This document shows positions 34,886 to 46,342 of a DNA stretch of 64,000 nucleotides, piece by piece (the first letter of the stretch is position 1; each line of letters begins with the position of its first letter). This DNA comes from Oenanthe sinensis. Lineage: Eukaryota; Streptophyta; Magnoliopsida; Apiales; Apiaceae. Location of the stretch: assembly GCA_028671895.1 (NCBI GenBank), contig CM053795.1, positions 14,591,501-14,655,500 on the forward strand, in the 5' to 3' direction. Under the pieces are notes generated by a model. The model made no database searches. It saw only the letters and a list, made by a program, of their open reading frames with translations, and was not told the DNA's origin. A program made the translations under genes and the position numbers.

Positions 34886-37486
34886 GGCAGCTCAATAACG
34901 AATTTGCAATCTGATTTTATAATAGCTGCAGACAATTGATGAGAACTAATAATAGAACAAGATTCACGAATAGCAATGAGTTTAGCTTGAAGAGGAGATG
35001 AAATTTGAATGCGACAATCCAAACCATACACAAGCTGACCCTCAAAATCTCTCCCAACAACTCCAATAGCCGTTTAACGAAATTTAAAAGCTCAATCACA
35101 ATTAAACTTCATCGAATTCGTAAGGATAGGAATCCACTGCAGTGCAGAATTGGAGAAAGAGCTTCTGTACTCCAGACAAGAAGATTTTAACAAAGATAAA
35201 TATTCTGCTTCAGATTTAAAACTAGACGTAATGACTGAAATATAGCAACCTGGATTATGATCATAAACAAAATTGTTTCTACCATATAGACCATTCCATA
35301 AAAGCAAAATTCGAAAGAAAGTGTAAGATATCCTTAGAATCAGTCATAGAGATTGTAGAAATTAACCACTGTACAATTGAATTCATATTCGGAGAAGGTT
35401 AAAAAAGCCTAGAGAAAGAAGCAAACCAAATAGGGCGAGTCCAATCACATTCAAAAAGCATGTGCTCCACACTTTCAACCTTAACATTACAAACATGATA
35501 TATAGGACTTGGCGAACATTGTCTTCTAAAAAGATTTTCTTTTGTTGTCAATGCATTAGAAGTTAGAACAAAACCTCCACAAGAAATTTTTTAATTTGGG
35601 AGGAGCAGAGATGGACCATATGGACTTCCACAATGATTTGTTTTGAACCGATGATGGACCATATGAACTTCCAAAATGACTTGTTTGGAATCGATGAGGA
35701 AGAAGCATGCTGATGAGTAATAATATGATTAAAATTCATAGAATCCTTAAGCTATAAAACAATATAATAACCAGATTTTACTGTATAGATACCCTTTGAA
35801 TTAAAATGCCAAATCAGACGATCATTTGCACCAGAACGACTAATCGGAATAGAGGAAATGTCTAAGGCAGACTGATCAGAAATATATTCTTTAAGTTTCT
35901 GCATATTCCATCTCCCACTAGAGATAAAATCAACAAAACAAATATTAGTATTAAAAGGACCTTTGGCATCCCGGACCAAAAAATCAAAATTATTTGGAAC
36001 CCAGCGATCACACCAAAAATTAATACTTCTACCATTACCAACATGTCAACGAAGACCAGCAAGTAAAATATATCTCCTTTGAAGTAAACTACTCCAAAGC
36101 CAAGAAGCTTTCGAACCCTTTTTGGCAGTGAGAAAATTTTCTCTAAGAAAGTAAATGCCTTTTAAAATTCTAGCCCAAAAAGAAGAAGGATTAACAACCA
36201 GTCTCCAACCTTGCTTTGCTAACAAAGCAAGATTAAAAGATCTTAAATCTCTAAAACCCATTCCACCTTCTGTTTTTTATTCTGAGAGAATATCTCATTT
36301 ATGTCGATGAATACACTTTTTATTCGGATCACCACCCCACCAAAACCTTCGAATTGCAATCATAATTTTGTTAATCAAACTTTGAGAAAGAAGAAAACAG
36401 TAAATAACATAAGAAGGAATTGCTTGAACAACCGCTTTTATAAATATCGCTCTACCAGCTTGAGACAAAAGCTTAATTTTCCACCCTTGCATTTTTTTAT
36501 AAAGCCTTTTCCAAGATATAGGCAAAAATCTCCGACTTATTTTTACCTTGATTAGCTGGAAGACCCAAATATTTACCTTTACCGGAAGATTCCGAAATTC
36601 CTAAAATATCAATAACTTTATTATTGAGATCTGAAGTAGTATTTGGGCTGAACAAAATAGTAGATTTATGATAATTGATTTTTTGACCAGAGGTTACACA
36701 AAACTCCTGAAGCAGATGGTGAATATTTATTGCCGTTGATTCATCAGAATGTAAAGAGAGTAGAGAGTCATTAGCAAAGAATATATGTGACACCGTGGGG
36801 CAGTCTCGAGTCATTTTTATACCATACCAAAAATACATCCGTTGTTGATAGTGTTTAAAAGAGATCAAGATAAAACATCTGCGATAATAAGAAAAAGGTA
36901 GGGAGACCGTAGGATCACCTTGCCTAAGACCCTTTTAGGCTGAATTGTACAATAAGATTTATAATTAATCAAAAACTCAAGAGAAGTAGTCGAGATGCAT
37001 TGAAAAATCCAAGTTTTCCAACTAGCTGACAAACCCATTTTATTCATAACAACAAGAAGAAAATCTCATTCAACTCGATCAAAAGTCTTATTCAAATCTA
37101 GCTTTATAGCCAACTCTGAAACTGACCCTTTTTTTTATGAGCTATATAATCAAAACATTCATGAGCCACCATTGTACAATCTTGAATAAGTCTTCCCGGA
37201 ATATAAGCAGACTGTCGAGGGGTCACCAGATTTTTCATAAACAGTTTTAAACGATTAGCCAATTTTTTTTAAATAACTCGATAAACAAAACTACAAAGGA
37301 TAATAGGCCTGAACTGTCCAAGATCTTCGGGATTTGTGACTTTGGGAATTAAAACAACCTCATTGATATTAAGAGAAGGAGACATTACATTCGAAGCAAA
37401 AAATTCCTTAATTATAGATAATATATAGTTTTTTATATTGTATCTATCACCACATTTTTATGGTATAATTTATCCAGTTTAAAATT

Positions 37487-38285
37487 TATATATATATATA
37501 TATATATATTTGCCATGAAATAAAATTCATTAATTCTTCAAATCATTTCACAATACATGTAATAATTCCAAATGAGCATTATCCATTTGCCAACTACGAT
37601 GAACACTGTATCTAGCTATATAATGAGCTACTTTGTTCGCAGACCACTCGATAAACTTCAACGACACGTTTTGATCTTTAAATTCAGACAACAAGTGCTT
37701 GCATTCATCAACTATTCTGCCAGGGTATGAGAGTTTGACAGCATCACTTCTAATTGCTTGAACGATGAGCAGGCAGTCTGTCTTGACTTGGACCACCGGC
37801 CACTTACTTGCTTTCACCCAACTGAAGGCTTCTTGCACTCCCACTACCTCTGCCAGTTCTGGGTTTATAGTGCCCTGTTGACATGTAGATTTGGCTTCCA
37901 TCAACTCTCCTCTGTGAGAACGAGCAACCATCGAGAAACTATAGCAATTTGAGTCACGAAATATTGCAGCATCTGTGTTTACTTTAACCTTTCCTTCCGT
38001 TGGTAGCTTCCAGTGTTCAGCTCTGTCTTCTTGTGTCATAAAGCCAAGAAAACTGTCGTATGTTTTATCCTGAGCACATTGCCATTGGTTAAGTACTGAT
38101 TTTGCAGATTCTACAACTTCTGTAATCCCCATCCCTCTTTGGTTCCACACCAGGTCATTCCTACTCTTCCACAGGGACCACACTAACTTCACTACAGTAT
38201 TAATCTCCTTGCCATGCTTCGTTTTGAAAATTTCAGCCAACCAATCCATGAAGCTTTGCTGTACTTGTTCACCAATCCAGATCGT
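37487..38285 (-). pseudogene. LINE 2: RNase H-domain remnant (233-residue open frame)
   Basis: An open frame at 38249-37548 (MDWLAEIFKTKHGKEINTVV...) gives the C-terminal RNase H-like domain (RVT_3 type) of a plant LINE. It has KVNTDAA (first Asp), NPELAEV (Glu), VKTDCLLIV (second Asp) and NKVAHYIARYS near the end. Upstream sequence WIGEQVQQS continues in frame to about 38285, so the frame is a fragment rather than an independent gene. Its 3' end is followed on the minus strand by an (AT)n tract (37509-37487), in the position of a LINE tail. The reading frame is intact, but 5' truncation removed RT and endonuclease. Domesticated RNase H cannot be excluded. Confidence 0.75.
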
Positions 38286-39025
38286 TTAAGATTAACTTTT
38301 CTTCAAAAATAGTTTAAGATTTATATAATGTGATTGTAGTTTAATAAAAATATCCAAATCCATTAAATAAAAATATACATGTTTTTAGGATTTGGGTATA
38401 GCTTACCAATTACCATCCCCCTTCCCTCATGACATGACATGGGTTTGAACAGTCCCAAGGCCCGGGGTCCCTGCTTGCCTTATAAAATAAGAAGTGAAGA
38501 ATTTAAGATGACAGTGGAAGCTGTTCTTTCCTGCATGATCATTGATCAATTTTAACGCAGGAAGTACAAGGTAACTGATATAGAAGAAGTTTCTCAAGTC
38601 TTAATATCTTTTAGGTGTTAAAAGACAATTTCACATGAGCACGAACCTTGTTTGGACTACCAAAATCTATCCATCACACAAGTGAACATAAAATGTCATA
38701 TTCTGCCTCAGTTAACCTTGTGATGAGTTTTGATTCTCCAACCATCTCATCTGCATGGCAAACTAAATCTGCAGCGTATACAGAAAGATTTACCTTCACG
38801 AGAATGACGGGACATCATTTCCTTTGAGATCGAGAACATATATCAATATTAATGTGGCTAACCTTAAGTTCGGGAACATATCATCTTGAGATTTCTCCCC
38901 TTAAGTTAGTAGGACATGATGCCTGCCGACAAACATAGAAGACTTCCTAGCAATCTTAAATACTTGCGATGACTGAAATAGAATACCAGGTTGAAATTTG
39001 TTAAACAGCAGTAGGTAGGGCATGA
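38286..39025. other. Intergenic DNA at the left edge of the SAUR array
   Basis: No gene. The right part is distal SAUR promoter sequence, since caggttgaaatttgttaaac at about 38987 matches caggtcgagatttgttaaac before other array members. Confidence 0.5.
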
Positions 39026-39169
39026 TGTCTCCCAACAGATGCATGCATCCTCCCATCAATCTTGAATCATTTTGTTGATTGAAATAGAATATCATGTGCT
39101 AATGTTTTATGCTTCCGGACTGAAATGTATTCATGTACCATTCAATCTACATTTTCTTCTATATATAAA
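39026..39169 (+). promoter_or_regulatory. SAUR1 promoter module
   Basis: TGTCTC auxin-response core at 39026-39031, CATGTG at 39093-39098 and TATATAAA at 39162-39169. The core-to-TATA distance is 136 bp, close to that of the other array promoters. Confidence 0.6.
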
Positions 39170-39285
39170 CACACAAAACTAGGAATCTAACCAAAAAAAT
39201 TCAAACTCATCTCCACAAGTCTTTGTGTTTCTCCATTTTCTCTACAATTTTCCCTGATATCTAAAGTGAAAAATCTCATAGCATC

Positions 39286-39580
39286 ATGGGTATCCGTGTG
39301 TTTCGTATTACCAATCTCAAGCAGATTATTTATAGATCATCTTTTTTAACAAACCTTGACATACTTCAACTATTCCAAAGGGCTGCCTGCCAATTTATGT
39401 TGGAGAGAGCCAGAAAAAAGATTTGTTGTCCCAGTTTCATACTTAAATAAGCCTACATTCCAAGATTTGTTAAGTCAAGCCGAGGAAGAATTCAGGTTTG
39501 ATCATCCAGAAGGTCGTCTCACAATTCCCTGCAAAGAAGACATCTTCATTGACCTCTTGATGAGTTTGAACAGACGATGA
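39286..39580 (+). pseudogene. SAUR1, frameshifted
   Basis: SAUR proteins (small auxin-up RNA) promote cell expansion, in known cases by inhibiting PP2C.D phosphatases. The ATG at 39286 opens MGIRVFRITNLKQIIYRSSF as in the intact copies, but two single-base deletions break the frame: one at about 39360 (cttgacata, where cttgatcata is expected) and one in the A-run at about 39413. After the second, the remaining frame RFVVPVSYLNKPTFQDLLSQ... is normal to TGA at 39578-39580. As written it cannot make a SAUR protein. Its promoter elements are intact, so the damage may be recent, or a base-calling problem in the homopolymer. Confidence 0.85.
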
Positions 39581-40415
39581 GAAATATATACATGATATTA
39601 GATAGTATATGATTATTTTTCTAGTTGAGACATTGTACACATAAATATATTTAGTATCAGTTCATGAGACTGGATAAGGAAATGGTAGAAGAGGCTTTAC
39701 ATGTGTATTTTGCAGGCAGTATACAAATTTTGGATATCACTTTCTCCTTGCATGTCAAATTAATTTATACTCGCAAAGAAAATATATTTTTTATTGTTGT
39801 TGATCATTATATTATGATGTCAAGAATTAAGATTGGACAATAGAGCTTCTCTCACCCTGAATAGTGATCTTGGGTCTGGGTTGATGCATATAGACATAGA
39901 TGTCAGAAATCCATATACAAACACACTTAAAGTATGTTAAGGTGTTCTTAGAGGTTCAACTATTTTTTCTTCTGGTAGGTCTGGGCGTGAGTACTACAAT
40001 ATGTGCCAACTCTAGGCAATTTTGGCTATGGACGTAGTTGAAATTAATGAGAAGATATGCAAGTTTGGTATGATCTTGTGCAGCTAGAGTGTTCTAGCAC
40101 ACCATGTTTAATTATATATATAGCATGTCACGGCATTTTCTAGTTTTGCAATGAACTACTAGACTTGCGTTAGTTTGTTAATACATAAACGCAACTCACA
40201 TCGTCTGTGATAGATGTTCAAATGTACATCAACAAGTATGCACAGGTGTTGAAAAGTGGTCGTTCTTATATTTCATGACTAAGCAGATTATATCAGAACA
40301 ACTACAAGGACATTAACATGAAAAGCCTTAAAGTACAATGTCTGGACTAATTCACAGAATAATTATACTGAGTCCAGAATATCACTAGGGTGTCTTCAGA
40401 TGTTGTGCAAACAGA
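39581..40415. other. Intergenic: SAUR1 3' flank
   Basis: No gene. The right part (about 40170-40415, phrases catcgtctgtgatagatg and cagaacaactacaaggacat) is the shared spacer found before each AAA-ATPase copy in the array. Confidence 0.55.
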
Positions 40416-41906
40416 TCAGCGGCAACCATTAGTTTCCATTTTCTTGGCCTTTGGGAAAAGTTTGACACTAGCCACTTTCTTTTTGTTGAGAAAATCAACA
40501 AGTCCTCCAAGACAAACATCAGCATCAGTTGTCTTCATAAGTTCCTCAGCAACTTCAGCAGGAGTCACTTGAACGCTTCCTAACAGCTCTTCTATCTCCT
40601 TGAAACGCCAGTGCTGATACTTTGATGTCCAGATAAGTGGAAGCTAGAATTTTGCAACCGTTTATCGTAAGATAAGACATGTGAATGTGCATGCCCATTC
40701 GTCCAGGACGCAACAATGCAGGATCAAGCTTATCCTTGTTGTTGGTTGTGAAGATTATAATCCTCTCATCTCCGCAGCTTGACCATATTCCGTCTATGAA
40801 ATTCAATAATCCTGATAGTGTAAACTGCATGCACCATAAAATTGAAGTCAAGATCTATAATATTTGTAAAAATAACTGAGATAGCCATTTAATTGATTTA
40901 CCAGTGTAACCTTCTGATTATGGTTGTGTTTAGCTTTATTTGCCTGAACCTTCCGGTCAGGCAAGTCCACGCTACAATCAATATCTTCAATCACAAGAAT
41001 AGAACTGTTAGCAGTCGACAGCAACAATCTCCTAAGCTCACAGTCACTGGCCACGTTCATGAGTTGCAAATCATAGATATCAAATTTAAGATAATTAGCT
41101 ATGGCAGCTACCAAACTAGATTTGCCTGTCCCAGGAGGCCCGTACAACAAGTATCCTCTCTTCCAAGCCCTTCCTACTCTCTTAAAATAATCTTTCCTCT
41201 TCATAAACAAATTTAAGTCATCCATCAGGGCTTTCTTCTCACTAGGCTCCATCGCCAAAGTTTCGAATGTGGATGAATGCTCTAGTGTAATAGAGTCCCA
41301 ACACCCTGGTCCTCCATAAAATCCTGCTAGAGTGTGCAGCTTCAACACTCTCTTTGCACTTTCGATTACTTTTACTTCTTCCAGGACAAACGGTATGTAC
41401 GAGTCCATGATAACCTCCTTGTGTACTTTCTTGAATCGAAGCTCAATCCACTTCTCCATGACATCATCAGACCCTTGAGATTTGTTTTTCGTGCAAGTGT
41501 TTTCTGATTGTTGGCAAACAAATGCCCATGTAATCTCAATACCTTGGTAGGACTCAGTCATGTTTTGTGAATGTGCTAGTTTGGTAATGAGTTTTCGGTC
41601 TCTCAGACTCTGGCTGATTTTAAGGCAGTTGGTTGTGGGATTTGCTTTGGTGGACATGTAGACTTCAAAGGAATCATATAGATAGTTTTGCGACATTCCG
41701 TCGGACTTCTCAACCACTAGAGTGAACTGAGAATTTTCTGAAACAATGGGCTGATAAAAGAAGCGACAGATGGCGGAGAGAACATATTGTTGAACTTGGC
41801 GAGGGACTAATTGGTGAAATGTGGTTCGAAGAAGCATTATTGAAGATGAGACTGAGGCATATGCAGCATACACAGTAGCTGGTGAAGGCAAACCATTCAA
41901 ACTCAT
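40416..41906 (-). CDS. BCS1-like AAA-ATPase, nearly complete; probable 3' frameshift
   Basis: Plant AAA-ATPase of the mitochondrial-BCS1-like (AATP1/OM66) family; members are membrane-anchored, often stress-induced, and of uncertain substrate. Exon 1 is 41906-40911 (332 residues); an 86-bp intron (40910-40825) precedes exon 2 at 40824. The donor AAG/GT is supported by the relic at 45.3 kb. An N-terminal hydrophobic segment (ATVYAAYASVSSSIMLL) fits the anchor. Then come the AAA-associated region, Walker A GPPGTGKSS (256-264), Walker B ILVIEDID (303-310), and in exon 2 LSGLLNFIDGIWSSCGDE and LDPALLRPGRMGMHIHMSYL with the arginine finger. At about 40620 an extra base follows LASTYLDIK; without it the frame continues YQHWRFKEIEELLGSVQVTP... 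to TGA at 40418-40416. As read, the protein ends early at 40555 with an altered tail. Confidence 0.8.
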
Positions 41907-43250
41907 CTTTGCTGTGGAAGTGATTTTGGAGTATTGTTAATGGAGAAGAAACAAGAGGTTTAGGATATATAAAAAGACCACCCAACATCATATATATATA
42001 TTATCAAGAGCATTTTTTGATCAAATGCAAAGCTGTTACTGCTGCTCTATGGTCTATCACATAGACTGATACTCCTGCACAAAACTACACTTTGTTCACC
42101 AAAATGCACATTTCTTCTTCTCCTACAAAACCCTCTGCTTTAAGCTTTTTCCACTTTGATGCTAACTATAGCACTGTACATGCTGATGCTGTATTACTCT
42201 TACAACTGTAAATATATTTATGCAAGATAACACTGTCAGAGTAAATCTATTTTGGTTTTGCTTTGATATCACTGTTCAGAATCTTCACTCATTTATATTT
42301 TATAAATACATTCACTATCATGGGTCAGAGTTGATTATTATGCAGATTTGTTTTGTACTATATTGATCATAATCTTCACCCATATCAAAATATATATATA
42401 TATATATATATATATTCTTTATTCAAATCATATATATTTCAATTTTACAAACAAACGCCTACCTTCTTCCAGATTTGATATGACATTTCCATGTAAAAGA
42501 AGTCCAATAGATCATCTATTTTATGTCAATTCCAACAATTTTCTCTATATTCATTACTTATTATATTTTATAATAATAAATTTGAATTTAACTACCCTTG
42601 AAAACGAGGGAATAGAAAAAAAAAAGAGAAAAGATGGGGAAAAAGGGAATGAATTTTTTATTTATAAAAATGAAATAGTGGATGACGATCTCTTAAAATA
42701 GGGAATGGCCAGTGAATTTGAGGATGTACTAGTGATTTAGGGAATGATACTATTAGAGTGACATTTTTTGACACATTCTCTATTTTTAAGTTTAGGAGCT
42801 CATCTACGGAAGTTGTTGAACATGTTGCATCTAATTAATCTGATAATCTGTTTCTTAGACAATTTTTACCCCCCCCCCCCCCCCCTCCTGTAAATCTATA
42901 TAATTTTATATTCGACAACTTATATCAGCTAGTTCTCGTGCTAAATGATTTATCAAGTCTTTAAATTAAGCAGCTGAGATGGTGAAGAAAACACCATCAT
43001 ATGAGCTGATGAGCACCTAACTTGTTTGTCCCCCGAAAAACAATTGACCGCAAAAACTATGAACATGACATTTGTTACATTGTCTATCGAATTTGGGAAG
43101 AATTTCCAGCCATATTATTTGTATGTCCTTTATATCGGTGCATATTACGTGTATAAACTCTCTTGTCTCCACTATATATAAGCATTAAACATAAATTTAG
43201 ATGAGAAAATATCAGGTCGAGATTTGTTAAACAGAAGCAGTAGGACATGA
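41907..43250. other. Intergenic DNA with a microsatellite and a C-run
   Basis: The left end is the AAA-ATPase promoter. It contains (TA)n at 42391-42414 and a run of 17 C at 42869-42885. An open frame at 42348-42701 is low-complexity and has no recognisable domain. From about 43190 the sequence is distal SAUR2 promoter. The SAUR(-) expected to the right of the AAA-ATPase in other units is absent here. Confidence 0.5.
42391..42414. repeat. (TA)12 microsatellite
   Basis: A perfect TA run in the intergenic region. Confidence 0.95.
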
Positions 43251-43408
43251 TGTCTCTCAGCAAACATACAAGTCCTATCATTAGTCTTAATTATATGTGG
43301 CCAACTGGGCATTGAAAGAGAATAGAATGTGATAATGCCTGATGCATCTGTGCCACTCAATTTGCATTTTGATCAACCGTTCAATGCTTCCTATCTGTTC
43401 TATATAAA
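43251..43408 (+). promoter_or_regulatory. SAUR2 promoter module
   Basis: TGTCTC at 43251-43256 and TATATAAA at 43401-43408, 142 bp before the ATG. The conserved attgaaagagaata block is present at about 43311, but the usual CATGTG reads AATGTG. Confidence 0.6.
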
Positions 43409-43542
43409 CACTATTGGAAACTTAACAAGATTCATCACAAAACCAAGTATATTCAAGTGTCTAAGCTTTCTGTCTGCAAAAGTCCTTATATTTCCATATT
43501 TCCTAGCTCTTTTCCTGAAAATTTAAAATTTTCAGTAGCATC

Positions 43543-43830
43543 ATGGGTATCCGTGTGCCTCGTATTACTAATCTCAAGCAAATTCTTAGCCGACAATTTT
43601 CATTGACAAATGTTGATCGTATTTCAAATGTCCCTAAGGGATACCTGGCAGTTTATGTTGGGGAAAAGCAAAGAAGAAGATTTGTAGTTCCGATATCATA
43701 CTTAAATGAGCCTATATTCCAAGACTTGTTAAGTCAAGCCGAAGAAGAATTCGGGTTTTGCCATCCAGAAGGTGGCCTCACAATTCCATGCAAAGAAGAT
43801 ATTTTCATTGATCTATTGAATAGATTATGA
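43543..43830 (+). CDS. SAUR2, small auxin-up RNA protein (95 aa)
   Basis: An intact intronless SAUR. It starts MGIRVPRITNLKQILSRQFS, followed by the conserved SAUR domain: VPKGYLAVYVGEKQRRRFVV (about 30-49), then PISYLNEPIFQDLLSQAEEE, and FCHPEGGLTIPC before DIFIDLLNRL. Length and composition fit the Aux-induced 10A5/X15 group. It belongs to the plus-strand subfamily of the array. Differences from its sisters include PKGY for PKGC and FCHPE for FSHPE. It should be cytosolic and/or plasma-membrane associated and act in auxin-driven expansion, inferred from the family. The promoter carries an auxin-response core. Confidence 0.93.
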   Translation: MGIRVPRITNLKQILSRQFSLTNVDRISNVPKGYLAVYVGEKQRRRFVVPISYLNEPIFQDLLSQAEEEFGFCHPEGGLTIPCKEDIFIDLLNRL

Positions 43831-44280
43831 AAGTTATACATTTTTACTTGCTGTTAGAGATAGTACAATTTTTTGTGAATTAGTCCAGATGTTGGAAATA
43901 TTAATAGGAGGCATTCAATGTAAATCTTTTAGGCAAGGCATCATTTAACACGTAGCAATTCCAGCCATCAATCTCTAGTTCTCTACATGGATCAAACTCT
44001 GTTATCAAGATGTGCATTCAACATTTATTCTTTTGTATATACTCTTTTTTCAACAAGTATTAAAGAGAACTTTAGTGGATAAATTTATTTTGCAGTGCAT
44101 AGTTATAATGTTCAAAATTACAATGTGTATCTCTTTATTGAAGAATATCAAACAAAAATGTAAAAGTTTGAAATTTCATGCAAAATTTATTAAGATTTAA
44201 ATATTAGAAAATCAAGCGGCGGCCTCACATTAATCCATGCAAAGAAGACCCAAGTAAATCTAAGAAGCAGAGTTTACAAA
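43831..44280. other. SAUR2 3' flank
   Basis: Array-shared 3' flank (aggcaaggcatcatttaacac at 43931 and onward). It contains acatggatcaaactctgtta and, about 20-45 nt later, cttttgtata, which loosely resembles the DST mRNA-instability element of SAUR 3' UTRs. No gene. Confidence 0.45.
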
Positions 44281-44465
44281 TAGATAAAAGAAAAACTCGG
44301 GGCACAAGGAGAATATAACTGGCCTTTGAAGAATATCGCTAGAGGCCTTTGAAGAATATAACCGGCCTTTTGCTACTTATAACTCCCGAATCTAGAGTTA
44401 TTAGCATAATAAAAATCTCAATTCTGATATTAGAAAACTTAACAACACCCTTTCTAAAATTTATA
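44281..44465. repeat. ICP55-fragment relic in SAUR2 unit
   Basis: The sequence gataaaagaaaaactcgggg...ccttttgctacttataactc...cataataaaaatctcaattc is a decayed, internally rearranged version of the ICP55 exon 2/intron 1 piece that is clearer at 55190-55440. The segment gaatataactggcctttga is partly repeated within it. Confidence 0.6.
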
Positions 44466-44689
44466 ACATGTCAGTTTGTTTCTAATTTTGCAATGAACAA
44501 CTAAATTTTCATTAATTTGTGAAATTCAGAAAACAAACATTACATGGCAGATAAGATCTCAGAGCAAATAATAATCAGAACAACTACAAGGACATAAACA
44601 TGAAGAGCCTCAGTGTCATAAAAAGCAATGTGTAGACTAGTTCACATAATAATACTACTATCTAAACGAGTCCAGTAGACTGTCTTCAA

Positions 44690-45790
44690 TATTAATTGTC
44701 CAAACAGATCAGCAGCAACCATTAGTTTTCATTTACTTGGATTGTGGGATAATTTCAACTCCATCAGACTCATCAGTAATGTTTTCACCATCTATAACAC
44801 TTGTCCTTTACTCCTTTTCCTCTTCTTTCCGTTGAGAAATTCACAAGTCCTTCAAGACAAGCATCAGAATCAGTTGTCCTCATAAGTTCCTCAGCAACTT
44901 CGGCAGGACTGACTTGAATGCTTCCTAACAGCTCTTCGATCTCCCCTGAAATGCCAGTAATGGTGATTTTTGATGTCCAGATAAGTGGAAGCCAAAGTTT
45001 TGAAACCATTTATCGTAAGATAAGACATGTGAATGTGCATGTCCATTCGTATAGGACACAGCAATGCATCATCAAGCTTTTTTTTGTTAGTTGTGAAGAT
45101 TATAATCCTCTCATCTCCACAGCTCGACCATAGACCGTCTATGCAATTCAACAATCCTAAAAGTGTAAACTGCATGCACCAAAAAAAGAGAATAAAGATA
45201 TAATATCTTCGCAAAAACTGAGAAACCTATTTAATTAACTAACAAGCACACAGCAATTAGTAGATTACCTTCGGACCATGGTCCGGCTTAGCATTCTTTG
45301 CTCGAGTCTTTCGGTCAGGCAAGTCAATGCTACAAATTACAATCAATTATCTTCACACACAAGAATGGATTTGTTTGCGGTTTCCAGAAACAATCTCCTT
45401 AACCCAGAGTCACTTATCACATTCTTAAGCTGCAAATTGTATATGTCAAATTTAAGATAATTAGCGATGGCAGCTACCAAACTCGGTTTGCCTGTCCCTG
45501 GAGGCCCATACAACAAGTAGCCTCTCTTCCAAGCCCTTCCTACTCTCTTGAAAAAATCTCTTAATTGTTTTCCCAAACAAATCCATGTCATCCATGAGGG
45601 ATTTCTTCATTGCCAATGTCTTGAAAGTCGACGAATGCTCTAGAGTAATTATGTCCAAACACCCTGGTCCTCCAAAACCGTTTGCTAGAGTGTGCAGCTT
45701 CACAACTCTCTTTGCATTTTTCATAGCTTTAAAGACAAATATATCCCCAATCTTTTCCAGCATGCACTGCATCAACTTACTTGAAATGCT
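44690..45790 (-). pseudogene. AAA-ATPase relic B (5'-truncated)
   Basis: Homologous to the central and C-terminal parts of the AAA-ATPase at 40.4-41.9 kb. Recognisable pieces are AMKNAKRVVKLHTLANGFGG (at about 45.7 kb), FFKRVGRAWKRGYLLYGPPG then TGKPS (Walker A, about 45.5 kb), SILVCED, and in exon 2 FTLLGLLNCIDGLWSSCGDE. Damage: the N-terminal 170 or so residues are missing, there is a frameshift near 45560, a small insertion inside Walker B makes a stop (about 45340), the arginine-finger motif is changed to LLCPIRMD, and a frameshift lies near 44950. The exon 1/intron junction (CCGAAG/gtaatc at about 45270) is intact and supports the splice site in the complete copy. Confidence 0.85.
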
Positions 45791-46342
45791 TTACGTTGAC
45801 ATATTTAGTTTGTTTATTTTGAAGTTTTTGTAGATCAACTACATTGTCAAATGATTTAGCAAAAAAAAAACTACACTGTCAAATGATGGTAAAAAAAACT
45901 TTCAATACAATGTTCATAAGACCAGCTCAAAGTACTACAATTTCTGGCTTATGTAGATATGTGTCTCCACATATCTCTTTCATCAGCCTAAAACGGACTA
46001 TTCAGTAATTACATGAAGATAATGATGGTCGCCCGAAGCAAATGATATATAGATATCAAAATGGCTGCCTGCTTCAATATATATATTAGCCATATGTTTT
46101 AGGAACAAAGTTTATCTTAAGAGATTTTAGTGATTTGCTTGGGAAATACAGGTTGAAGAGAAATAGTAGCATGAGAACAAGCGATGGTTGAAATATTTAT
46201 CAAAAGCTGTGGATCAAATTATATGTTGCCACTTGCCTACATAATTCATATAAAAAACCTCTGTTCTACAATTTACACTCAGAAACTCATCGAATGAGAT
46301 AGGGTGTGCTATGCTATCTAAATGTATATTAATTATTTTCTG

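Larger units (their letters stand above)
33990..37420 (-). pseudogene. LINE 1: 5'-truncated, decayed non-LTR retrotransposon
   Basis: Read leftward, frame-shifted pieces give the L1-type order. First come reverse transcriptase segments (37,400-36,500: NEVVLIPKVTNPEDLGQF, RQSAYIPGR, MNKMGLSASWKTW, SPYLFLI). Next is a connector (SQAGRAIFIKAVVQAIPSYV at about 36,460; MGFRDLRSFNLALLAKQGWR at about 36,240), then an RNase H-like end (SAAIIKSDCKFVIEL at about 34,910; DPPWNC and PAPWVAQQVS at about 34,150). The RT active site reads FANDS instead of FADDS. The minus-strand A-run at 34000-33991 is the poly-A tail. Several frameshifts and an inserted repeat (34255-34885) confirm that it is dead. Confidence 0.85.

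Noticed and set aside
39356..39580. A 74-residue SAUR-like protein starting MTYFNYSK
   Set aside because: It is a TTG-initiated product of the second frame of the frameshifted SAUR1; its first 19 residues have no SAUR homology.
42348..42701. A 117-residue open frame in the AAA/SAUR2 gap
   Set aside because: Starts by TTG, runs through the TA microsatellite and A-runs, low complexity, no sister in other units.
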